Positions 1 to 6,281 of a stretch of 14,277 nucleotides of DNA are shown in pieces. How positions within the stretch are numbered: position 1 is the stretch's first letter; each line of letters opens with the position of its first letter. A program made the position numbers and the translations under genes. The stretch comes from Deltaproteobacteria bacterium (lineage in GTDB: Bacteria; Desulfobacterota; GWC2-55-46; UBA9637). Location of the stretch: positions 1 through 14,277 of the forward strand of contig JACRNK010000017.1 of NCBI GenBank assembly GCA_016234985.1. Direction: 5' to 3'. The notes beneath the pieces are model-generated. The model did no database searches. It worked only from the letters and a program-made list of their open reading frames with translations, and was not told the origin of the DNA.

Positions 1-875
1 ATCCCTTTTGCAAATCCTTCAAAAATTATCCCTGTATAATAATCAAAACCGCGCATTTCCGCCAAATCAAGGGTTATAAACCTTTCAAGCCCTTTTGCGG
101 CAAGGATATTTAAAACCATTGAAAGATTTTCTACAGAGGCTTTAGCCTGCTTGTTTAGGGCTACGGATGAGGCCTTTTCCAAGACCTCTTTGCCACCGAA
201 CAGCGATGGAATGATCTTAATGGCCTTTCTCTCTCTAACCGTCACCTTCTCGCCTAACGCATCTAATAATGTTTCTAATGTTGAGCCATCCTTCAATGCT
301 ATGGCGTCTCTTATGGCGGTTTTTTCTTTGTCGCTTATTGTCAGGTTGTCTAACATTCCCCTCACAAATCCAACCTCGCCAATATCTATCTTGAAGTCTT
401 TAAGCCCCAGCCCCTTAAGGCTGCTGATTGCCATGACTATTATTTCTGCGGCATCTTGAGGAGAAGGTTTTTTTGTTATAAGCTCAGCCCCTATTTGCTG
501 AATCTCTCTCGGCCTGCCGCTTCTCGGTTCCTGATACCTGAAAACTTTTTCATTATAGCATATCCTGAGGGGCAGCTTGCAATCCCTCATCCGCGTAGCT
601 ACAACCCTTGCTATCTGCGGAGTTATGTCAGGTCTTATGGCAACCACCCTGCCGGATGCCGGGTCTATAAATTTAAAAACCTTGCCCCTTAAATCTGCTC
701 CAAGCCCGATGGAAAGAACATCAAGGTACTCAAGAAATGGCGTGATTACCCTTTTAAAACCCCGTTTTTCCAGAACCGACAGTATAGCCTTTTCTACGCA
801 CTCTACTTTGACTGCCTCATCCGGCAGGCTGTCCTTTACACCGGCGGGAAGGGATATGTTGGGTTGTATTATAAT
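1..875 (-). CDS. hisZ: ATP phosphoribosyltransferase regulatory subunit HisZ (3' end outside window)
   Basis: HisZ is a catalytically dead paralogue of histidyl-tRNA synthetase. It pairs with the short HisG to form ATP phosphoribosyltransferase, the first and feedback-regulated step of histidine synthesis, in the cytosol. 291 codons are visible; the C-terminus lies beyond base 1. The class II synthetase-like core is clear: IRPDITPQIARVVATR at about residues 80-95, the motif-2-like segment FRYQEPRSGRPREIQQIG at 112-129, and RGFDYYTGIIFE near 275-286. The arginine-rich motif 2 and the RPDxTPQIAR pattern favour HisZ over true HisS. No ATG lies near the expected N-terminus. I place the start at ATT (875-873), 4 bases after the strong Shine-Dalgarno AAAGGTGG; it overlaps the serA stop by 7 bases. 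An in-frame ATG at 959 would add 28 atypical residues. It is co-transcribed with serA. HisS is the main alternative. Confidence 0.85.
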   Translation of the reverse strand, partial: MIIQPNISLPAGVKDSLPDEAVKVECVEKAILSVLEKRGFKRVITPFLEYLDVLSIGLGADLRGKVFKFIDPASGRVVAIRPDITPQIARVVATRMRDCKLPLRICYNEKVFRYQEPRSGRPREIQQIGAELITKKPSPQDAAEIIVMAISSLKGLGLKDFKIDIGEVGFVRGMLDNLTISDKEKTAIRDAIALKDGSTLETLLDALGEKVTVRERKAIKIIPSLFGGKEVLEKASSVALNKQAKASVENLSMVLNILAAKGLERFITLDLAEMRGFDYYTGIIFEGFAKG

Positions 876-2452
876 TTTACCACCTTTGCGGAAATCATAT
901 GCGGCAGTTTTAAAAGTTTCGCAAGCAGGTCTGCTGGCAGCGGCGTGTCTATATTCCATACTGACACAGCCTCTCCGCCAATTGCCTGTCTGCCGAGATG
1001 CAGCCTTGCTATATTGATATTGCCTGTGCCGAGCAAAGTTCCCACATTGCCGATAACGCCCGGCTTATCATAATTGTGAAGCACAAGGAGGTATCCTTCG
1101 GGCACAGCATCCAGAAAGAATTTGTCTATCCTCACAATCCTCGGCTCTTTTTTGCCGAAGAGCGCGCCTTCTATAAGATTTTCCGATTCTTTTGTCTTTA
1201 CCTTGATTGTAATGCTGCTGGCAAAGTCAATAGCCCTCGAACTTTTTATCTCTACTACCTTTATGCCGCGCTCCTTTGCCACAAGCGGGGCGTTTACAAA
1301 ATTTACCTGTTGATCCATGACCTGATCAAGCAAACCTTTTATAGCGGCAATAGTAACCGGCGTAATGTCATACGAAACCACGTCGCCGCTGTATTCTACG
1401 GTAACCTCCTCCACTCCGGCCTTGAGCGCCTGCCCCTGAAAACTTCCCAGCTTTTCAGCAAGCGTGATATAAGGACTAAGGCTTGCAAGCAGTTCTGCAG
1501 GCACGGACGGGACATTTACCGCATTTCGTATCGTGCCTTTTACAAGATAATCCACAATCTGCTCTGCAATGGCTATGGCTACATTCTCCTGCGCCTCAGC
1601 AGTGGATGCGCCGAGGTGCGGCGTTAATATTACCTCTTCCATTTGTAAAAGAGGATTATCAGGCGGCGCCGGCTCTTTTTCAAACACATCAAATGCCGCG
1701 CCTGATACTATGCCGCTCTTAATTGCATCGCATAAATCCTTTTCATTTACTATTCCGCCTCTGGCGCAGTTTATAATCTTCACGCCCTTTTTCATCTTTG
1801 CAAAGGCGTCTTTACCCACCAGATTTTTTGTCTCATTGGTAAGCGGCACATGAATGGATATAAAATCGCTCTTCTTATACAATTCATCGAGAGATACTTG
1901 TTCAACCCCCATCCTGTTGGCAGCATCCTGCGAAAGATACGGGTCGTAGGCAATCACATTCATCTTGAGCCCCTGCGCCCTGTCAGCCACAACGCTTCCT
2001 ATATTGCCCACGCCAAGTATTCCGAGTGTCTTGCTCGTTACCTCGGTGCCTTCAAATTTCTTCTTCTCCCATTCGCCTTTGCGCATGGACGCGGTTGCCT
2101 GCGGGATCTTTCTTGCCAGCGCCATAAGCATTGAAACCGCATGCTCCGCTGTGGTTATGGTATTGCCGCCCGGGGTGTTCATCACAACAATCCCCTTCTT
2201 GGTGGCAGCCGCAGTATCAATATTATCAACGCCGGTTCCCGCCCTTCCGATAACTTTGAGATTATCCGCCGCCTCAATAATCTCGGCAGTAACCTTTGTA
2301 GCGCTTCGGACCACAAGGGCGTGGTAATCCTTAATCACCTTTTTCAATTCTTCGGGTTTTAACTTCGTGTTTACATCAACCTGCAATCCAGGCGCACTCT
2401 TAAAAATATCAACGCACCTGTCCGACATGCTGTCGCTGATAAGAACTTTCAT
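869..2452 (-). CDS. serA: D-3-phosphoglycerate dehydrogenase, long ACT-domain form
   Basis: SerA oxidises 3-phosphoglycerate to 3-phosphohydroxypyruvate with NAD+, the committing step of the phosphorylated serine pathway, in the cytosol. The 527 residues match the usual length of the long form. Order: split substrate-binding domain (about 1-95 and 285-310); NAD-binding Rossmann domain with GVGNIG at 147-152; an intervening allosteric substrate-binding domain (about 320-450); and a C-terminal ACT domain (about 453-526), which in this family binds serine for feedback control. The expected catalytic residues are visible: R231 in NCARGG, E260 in FEKEP and H279 in TPHLG. The ATG at 2452 is preceded by GGAGG at good spacing. 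An upstream in-frame GTG at 2476 would add eight residues encoded partly by a palindromic repeat and is less likely. Just upstream is a relic of an aminotransferase tail, suggesting serA was once the second gene of an aminotransferase-serA operon. Confidence 0.97.
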   Translation of the reverse strand: MKVLISDSMSDRCVDIFKSAPGLQVDVNTKLKPEELKKVIKDYHALVVRSATKVTAEIIEAADNLKVIGRAGTGVDNIDTAAATKKGIVVMNTPGGNTITTAEHAVSMLMALARKIPQATASMRKGEWEKKKFEGTEVTSKTLGILGVGNIGSVVADRAQGLKMNVIAYDPYLSQDAANRMGVEQVSLDELYKKSDFISIHVPLTNETKNLVGKDAFAKMKKGVKIINCARGGIVNEKDLCDAIKSGIVSGAAFDVFEKEPAPPDNPLLQMEEVILTPHLGASTAEAQENVAIAIAEQIVDYLVKGTIRNAVNVPSVPAELLASLSPYITLAEKLGSFQGQALKAGVEEVTVEYSGDVVSYDITPVTIAAIKGLLDQVMDQQVNFVNAPLVAKERGIKVVEIKSSRAIDFASSITIKVKTKESENLIEGALFGKKEPRIVRIDKFFLDAVPEGYLLVLHNYDKPGVIGNVGTLLGTGNINIARLHLGRQAIGGEAVSVWNIDTPLPADLLAKLLKLPHMISAKVVKL

Positions 2453-2466
2453 TAATTCCTCCAAAT

Positions 2467-2492
2467 GGGCAGACACGGGGGTCTGCCCCTAC
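2467..2492. repeat. GTAGGGG-type palindromic repeat upstream of serA
   Basis: On the plus strand GGGCAGAC (2467-2474) and GTCTGCCC (2481-2488) are perfect inverted arms around the 6-base loop ACGGGG, followed by CTAC. Read on the minus strand the unit starts GTAGGGG. The same head occurs on the repeat inside the ATPase gene at 3705-3763, so both may belong to one dispersed family. This copy lies between the stop of the aminotransferase relic and the serA Shine-Dalgarno site. It could form a hairpin in the serA leader. It lacks a run of T, so a terminator is unlikely. Confidence 0.6.
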
Positions 2493-2494
2493 AA

Positions 2495-2533
2495 TTATTT
2501 ATATCCTTCCATCAATATCTCCTGCGCTGCCGC
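2495..2533 (-). pseudogene. relic: last 13 codons of a class V aminotransferase gene
   Basis: Read on the minus strand this piece encodes AAAQEILMEGYK followed by TAA, exactly the C-terminus of the intact aminotransferase at 11388-12536. Base identity with 11388-11426 is 35 of 39. All four differences fall in third codon positions and are synonymous, so the two tails diverged while both were under protein selection. Upstream of the 13 codons the similarity stops abruptly. The stop codon lies 42 bases before the serA ATG, a spacing natural for two genes of one operon. I infer that an aminotransferase gene once stood directly upstream of serA and was cut away when the interval to the right was inserted or rearranged. 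Confidence 0.75.
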
Positions 2534-2556
2534 CCAAGCAATATTAAGAATTAAAT

Positions 2557-2586
2557 TTTATACTATATCTTAACTGCTAAAAGCAA
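2557..2586 (-). promoter_or_regulatory. probable sigma70 promoter for serA-hisZ
   Basis: On the minus strand a TTGCTT box (2586-2581) stands 18 bases from TATAAA (2562-2557), which runs into an A+T-rich start region. Transcription would begin near 2550, cross the aminotransferase relic and enter serA. The original upstream operon partner is gone from this spot, so serA needs its own promoter, and this is the best candidate seen. Basis: consensus match by eye only. Confidence 0.45.
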
Positions 2587-2785
2587 GAATATTTTTGTTT
2601 CCGCAGAGAACCCGGAACAAACATGGCATCCCCCTGGTATCAGTAAAGATACTTGGGGAAAGTGTAATGGAAGAAATTGACGGCTGGTTTAAAGAATTCC
2701 TGAGGGATAAGCGATTTAAAGCCGGACGCTATGCTGATTATGGCAAACGGTAGTTTCTCAAATACCTAACAGGAGGCAGGGGGCT

Positions 2786-2869
2786 ATAACCAAGCCTGCC
2801 GCAAGGGTATTTGGCGCAACGGTAAAGACAATCCGTAACTGGCTCAATCGCTTTGGTTTTAATGCGTGA
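2786..2869 (+). pseudogene. transposase-like helix-turn-helix fragment
   Basis: The plus strand reads ITKPAARVFGATVKTIRNWL and ends shortly after at a TGA. The pattern AARVFG-x-TVKTIRNWLNRFG is typical of the N-terminal helix-turn-helix that many transposases use to bind inverted repeats. No catalytic DDE or other transposase domain follows, and upstream frames are interrupted, so this is at most a fragment. The family (IS3-, IS481- or IS630-like, among others) cannot be told from so short a piece. It marks a place where a mobile element was once present, close to the left edge of the interval that separates serA from its likely former operon partner. Confidence 0.45.
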
Positions 2870-2932
2870 AGATAGTCCCGGTTTTGCGCGTTTTTGCGTT
2901 CTACAGTGCAATTAGGGTTGCCTGTTTTGATT

Positions 2933-3133
2933 TCAAGATTTATGTTTATTGGCATTGACATGTGTCAAGAAAAGAGCGCCTGAGATAAGAAGAACACCTA
3001 CTCCAAGATAAAGCAGGTCAGCCGCATCTTCATATTCAATTTCCAACGATTTCTCAAAAAAAGCGACGATTAAAATCATGAGAATGACTTTTCCAAGAGA
3101 GCCTTTCAAATCTGAGGTCACCCCATCAGACAA
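2933..3133 (-). pseudogene. C-terminal remnant of a YqhA/UPF0114-like membrane protein
   Basis: The open stretch encodes 66 residues from a TTG with no Shine-Dalgarno site and an in-frame TGA three codons upstream. It starts SDGVTSDLKGSLGKVIL and continues with two hydrophobic segments, about residues 14-26 and 41-60. A DLK-x-KL motif, a hydrophobic stretch, an LLYLG turn and a last membrane helix resemble the end of the YqhA/UPF0114 family as I remember it. Family members are about 160-180 residues long, so roughly the first 100 residues would be missing. I read it as the surviving 3' end of a broken gene. It could instead be a small two-helix membrane protein expressed on its own, but the lack of a ribosome site speaks against this. 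The family assignment is from memory and moderate at best. Confidence 0.45.
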
Positions 3134-3304
3134 ATTTCAAATTATAAACCAGTATTGGTTATGTTAACTTTAATTGCTGTTGAGAAAAAGGATATGACGG
3201 AACTAAACATAAAGGAAAAAGAGACGACATCAAAAATCAAGACCCTCCTGACTGGAGACGATGTCTTTTCTTTCCGGGAAAATTAGGCGGCATAATTGAG
3301 TCTT

Positions 3305-5962
3305 TTATGGACTTTTAAGCGCCTTCTTAATTCTCAACAGCAATACCTCTTTCTGAATTGGCTTCTTGATATAATCTGCTGCCCCGAGTTCAAATCCTTT
3401 CAATTCTGATTCCTCGTCTGTCCGGGCTGTCAAGAATACTACAGGGGTTTCAATGCCTTTCTGGTTTTTCATCTCCAGCAATTTGAGTCCGTCTAAATTT
3501 GGCATATCTATATCTGAGAGAATAAGATTAAACCTTTTGCTGCCCAAAGAGAGTAATGCCTCAATCCCATCTCCTGCGACAGTAACCTCGTATCCTTCAT
3601 TTTCCAGATAACGCGCTGCCAGTTTTTGAGTGTCTTCATTATCTTCAACCACAAGGATAGATGTCTTGACATAAGACTGTTGAAAATTTGTTATTTTTGT
3701 CTCTGTAGGGGTTTGATTTATCAAACCCTCTGTCAATACGGGTTCAATAAATTGAACCCCTACTTTTTTACCAGCAAGATCTCCTTTTTGTCCTTCTTTT
3801 ACAGGTTCCCTCTTTCCAAATCCTCTATCTTCCACCAGCACCTTTTCATAGGCATCCTTTGGAGAAAAAATGAGTTTCTTTACCTTTTCCACAGCGTGGT
3901 CGCTCATCAGATAATCCCCTCTCTCCCTGATAAAATTCCTGATCTCCTGAATAGGCGTATCAGAGCGAACCATTTCAGAGATTTCCCGGTTAAATTCCAT
4001 AATCTCATACACTGCTTCACGTCCCAAATAACCTGTATCATTACATTGCGGACAGCCTGCGGGATGTGCGACCTTAGATGGAACATCATCTGTAAATGGC
4101 GATAACATCTCTGTCTCTTCCTTTGAGATAGGCGCTACCTTCTTGCAATACGGACAGAGTTTTTTCAGCAATCGCTGGGCAACAATACCAAGCACAGCAT
4201 CAGCCATTATCCATCGGCTGATACCCAGCCTTTCAAGACGGAAGACCGCGGTGGTGGCATTGGCTGAATGCATGGTTGAGACAGCAAGATGTCCTGTGCT
4301 GGCAAAGTCTATTGCAGTTTTAGCCGACTCTGGGTCCCTCATCTCTCCCATATACAGGATGTCAGGGTCCTGCCTCACAGATGATTTGAGAAGGGATTCA
4401 AAGGTGACCCCTGCCTTTACATTTACCTGCTGCTGGTTGGCAAAGGGTATGGTGTATTCCACAGGGTCTTCTACAGACATCAGGCTCCGTGTTTTGCAAT
4501 CTATATGGGAAATCAGGCTGTAAATAGTCGTGGTCTTTCCTGACCCTGTGGCGCCTACAATCAGTATAAATCCCTGATGGCGATTAGCAAAACTAATCAT
4601 GGCGCTAACCTGTTTATCTGTCATACCGAGATCTTTCAGTTCTTTTGGTTTGGCAGTTGGTTCCAGTAATCGCATAACAAGGCTCTCGCCATAGGGGGTA
4701 GAGGTGGTGGCGAGTCTTAATTTGAAACTCCTGCTGCCTATGGTTGCCTCAAATGCCCCGTCCTGCGGCTTCCGTCTCTCGGCTATATCAAGATTTGCAA
4801 GCACCTTGAGTCGGGATATGAGCATAAGGCTTGTCTTATTTTGCAAGGTAAAGATGTCCCGCATATCTCCGTCAACACGGAAGCGGACAACGGCGTCGTT
4901 CTCCTTGGGTTCTATGTGGATGTCGCTTGCCCTTTCAGTTGTGGCTCTGAACAGGAGATTGTTGGCAATATACACAACAGGGTGTCTTTCAAGTTTCCAT
5001 TCCGAGACTTGTCTATCCTGCTCTTTTTTTCTTTCTTCAAATGGTTTTTCTGCTGATTTTACAATCTGAACTTTTTCGTCATCTGCCATCCCCGGTTTTA
5101 TCGGAGTTACTGAACTATATTTTAATAACAGCTCTATATTCTCAGGCTCGGTTATGACAATGGTAGTCCCCTTGTCTGTTTTTGAATATCCCGTCAGGAG
5201 GTCTAATAGTTCCTGGTTAAAAGGGTTGGCGAGGACAAAGGTATTTTTCCCGGGGTCGCCGACTATTGCTAAACATAAGTTTCTCCTGCAGAATGGTATC
5301 GGGAGCGTGTCCATCTGAATATTTTCAGGGTCAATAAACGGGGTATATGCCAGATTTAAAAACTCGGCAATAAGCCTTGCCATCTGTCTGTTTGTAATCC
5401 CTGTCTCATCAGGCATTGAATAGAGTTGAGAAATTCCGACATTGGAGAGCCTTTTCCTCTTGTCAGGCAGGAGGTTCAATCTATCAGACAAAAACCCCTG
5501 GAACCTTGTGAAATCAAGGTAGAGTTTTTTGATATCTACATGAGACGGGGCCTTTTTTAATTCCATCCATTGCCTCTTTGTCTTAAGATGTTTCTCTACC
5601 ATGCCAAGCAGCTTATCCTTAGTAGTAGGCTTTGTAAGGTAATCCACAGCGCCTGAGGCAAATGCCCTTGCCTTGTCCTGTTCTTCTTCCAAGGCAGTCA
5701 GGAACACGATGGGAATAAAGGCAAACTTCTTTGCATTATCTTTCTGCACGGCGGCGCAGAACTCGTAACCATCCATCTCAGGCATCATAACATCAAGCAG
5801 GATAAGGTCAGGCTTAATCTTGTCAAGGAGAAGGAGCGCCTTCTCTCCCCTGTCCGCAGTTATAACATCATAACCCCCGCCTGTCAGAAACCGTTCAATC
5901 AACCTCTGCATATCCTGGTCATCATCAACACTTAAAATCAATGGTTTTGCAGAATCACTCAT
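3305..5962 (-). CDS. receiver - PilB/GspE-type ATPase - receiver fusion protein
   Basis: An 885-residue protein with an unusual order. Residues about 5-125: receiver domain with acidic D13-D15, phospho-acceptor D57, T89 and K111. About 150-285: divergent GspE/MshE N-domain. About 325-700: type II secretion/type IV pilus assembly ATPase with Asp box (ASDIHIEP, 345-352), Walker A GATGSGKT (470-477, K476), Walker B with E540 in MGEMRD, His box near H565, and the tetracysteine zinc motif C603-x2-C606 and C637-x2-C640. About 768-882: second receiver with E773/D774, acceptor D817, T845 and K867. Family knowledge: such ATPases form hexamers that drive pilin assembly or secretion. All catalytic motifs look intact. 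No platform, pilin or secretin gene is nearby, so the partner machine is unknown. The start overlaps the HPt gene by 8 bases behind GAGGTGAG. It is probably the phosphorelay's output. A palindromic repeat encodes residues about 734-753 of the linker before the last receiver. Confidence 0.93.
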   Translation of the reverse strand: MSDSAKPLILSVDDDQDMQRLIERFLTGGGYDVITADRGEKALLLLDKIKPDLILLDVMMPEMDGYEFCAAVQKDNAKKFAFIPIVFLTALEEEQDKARAFASGAVDYLTKPTTKDKLLGMVEKHLKTKRQWMELKKAPSHVDIKKLYLDFTRFQGFLSDRLNLLPDKRKRLSNVGISQLYSMPDETGITNRQMARLIAEFLNLAYTPFIDPENIQMDTLPIPFCRRNLCLAIVGDPGKNTFVLANPFNQELLDLLTGYSKTDKGTTIVITEPENIELLLKYSSVTPIKPGMADDEKVQIVKSAEKPFEERKKEQDRQVSEWKLERHPVVYIANNLLFRATTERASDIHIEPKENDAVVRFRVDGDMRDIFTLQNKTSLMLISRLKVLANLDIAERRKPQDGAFEATIGSRSFKLRLATTSTPYGESLVMRLLEPTAKPKELKDLGMTDKQVSAMISFANRHQGFILIVGATGSGKTTTIYSLISHIDCKTRSLMSVEDPVEYTIPFANQQQVNVKAGVTFESLLKSSVRQDPDILYMGEMRDPESAKTAIDFASTGHLAVSTMHSANATTAVFRLERLGISRWIMADAVLGIVAQRLLKKLCPYCKKVAPISKEETEMLSPFTDDVPSKVAHPAGCPQCNDTGYLGREAVYEIMEFNREISEMVRSDTPIQEIRNFIRERGDYLMSDHAVEKVKKLIFSPKDAYEKVLVEDRGFGKREPVKEGQKGDLAGKKVGVQFIEPVLTEGLINQTPTETKITNFQQSYVKTSILVVEDNEDTQKLAARYLENEGYEVTVAGDGIEALLSLGSKRFNLILSDIDMPNLDGLKLLEMKNQKGIETPVVFLTARTDEESELKGFELGAADYIKKPIQKEVLLLRIKKALKSP
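3705..3763. repeat. paired palindromic repeat inside the ATPase coding sequence
   Basis: The 59 bases begin GTAGGGG and end CCCCTAC, giving outer inverted ends. Inside are two perfect hairpins: GGGTTTGA/TCAAACCC (3709-3716 and 3721-3728) and GGGTTCAA/TTGAACCC (3740-3747 and 3752-3759). Translated in the gene's frame it supplies about 20 residues, roughly 734-753, of the linker between the ATPase and the last receiver, without breaking the frame. Its GTAGGGG end matches the repeat at 2467-2492. This resembles the behaviour of Rickettsia palindromic elements, which also lodge in frame in genes, but no relationship is claimed. Confidence 0.75.
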
Positions 5963-6281
5963 ATCTCACCTCAACATGTTCAAGATAGGTTGAAAGTTCG
6001 TCAATCTTTTTTCTAATCTCTTCAGCGTTTTTGTCCTTTGCAGACTGTTCAAGGGATGCGCCTATCTCAGTAATGGCGTCAAAACCATAGCCGCCGCCTG
6101 CCCCCTTCATACTGTGTCCTAAAATCCTGATGGTCTCATAATCACCTTGCTTCAACGTCTCAAGCATTGATTTGATATCTTTCTGCCTATTTTCTAAAAA
6201 TCCCGGTATGAGGTCTTCAAGGTCAGCATCTACATGGACAACGATCTTTTCACCTTGATTAGAATTGCTATTTTTCATCAT
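5955..6281 (-). CDS. stand-alone histidine phosphotransfer (HPt) protein
   Basis: HPt proteins carry a phosphoryl group on a histidine between the receiver of a hybrid kinase and a downstream receiver. The 108 residues are one all-helical domain. The active-site motif GHSMKGAGGGYGFD places the histidine at H56, followed by the small Gly/Ala-rich turn usual for the family. No second domain, signal peptide or membrane segment is present. The first ATG (6281) overlaps the kinase stop in an ATGA arrangement, with GGAG just upstream; a second ATG follows immediately and cannot be excluded. The stop overlaps the start of the ATPase gene. This packing between a hybrid kinase and a receiver-ATPase makes it the obvious shuttle of a His-Asp-His-Asp relay (inference from context). 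Confidence 0.93.
   Translation of the reverse strand: MMKNSNSNQGEKIVVHVDADLEDLIPGFLENRQKDIKSMLETLKQGDYETIRILGHSMKGAGGGYGFDAITEIGASLEQSAKDKNAEEIRKKIDELSTYLEHVEVRYE

Larger units (their letters stand above)
2534..2932. other. decayed intergenic stretch without an intact gene
   Basis: No intact gene is visible between the aminotransferase relic and the YqhA-like remnant. The stretch holds the candidate serA promoter and the transposase-like fragment. It also has a plus-strand open stretch ending at a TAG near 2751, containing the segment ESVMEEIDGWFKEFL, which I cannot assign. Frames are broken by stops every few dozen codons. This fits remnants of several genes left by insertion and decay. Confidence 0.6.

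Noticed and set aside
998..1627. 209-codon plus-strand frame opposite serA, and other long frames opposite serA and hisZ
   Set aside because: They lie wholly antisense to genes with clear family motifs, have no ribosome sites, and their translations are Ser/Leu/Phe-rich without domain features.
2758..2961. 67-codon minus-strand ORF
   Set aside because: It is the antisense of the transposase-like fragment and overlaps the YqhA-like remnant's end in another frame; no start signal.
3161..3286. 41-codon plus-strand ORF starting MLTLIAVEKKDM
   Set aside because: No convincing ribosome site or promoter, ends close to the convergent ATPase gene, and the composition is only weakly protein-like. Possibly another gene remnant, but unsupported.
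3626..4105. 159-codon plus-strand frame within the ATPase gene
   Set aside because: Antisense to the zinc-motif and linker region of a well-supported coding sequence; no start signals and no recognisable protein pattern.
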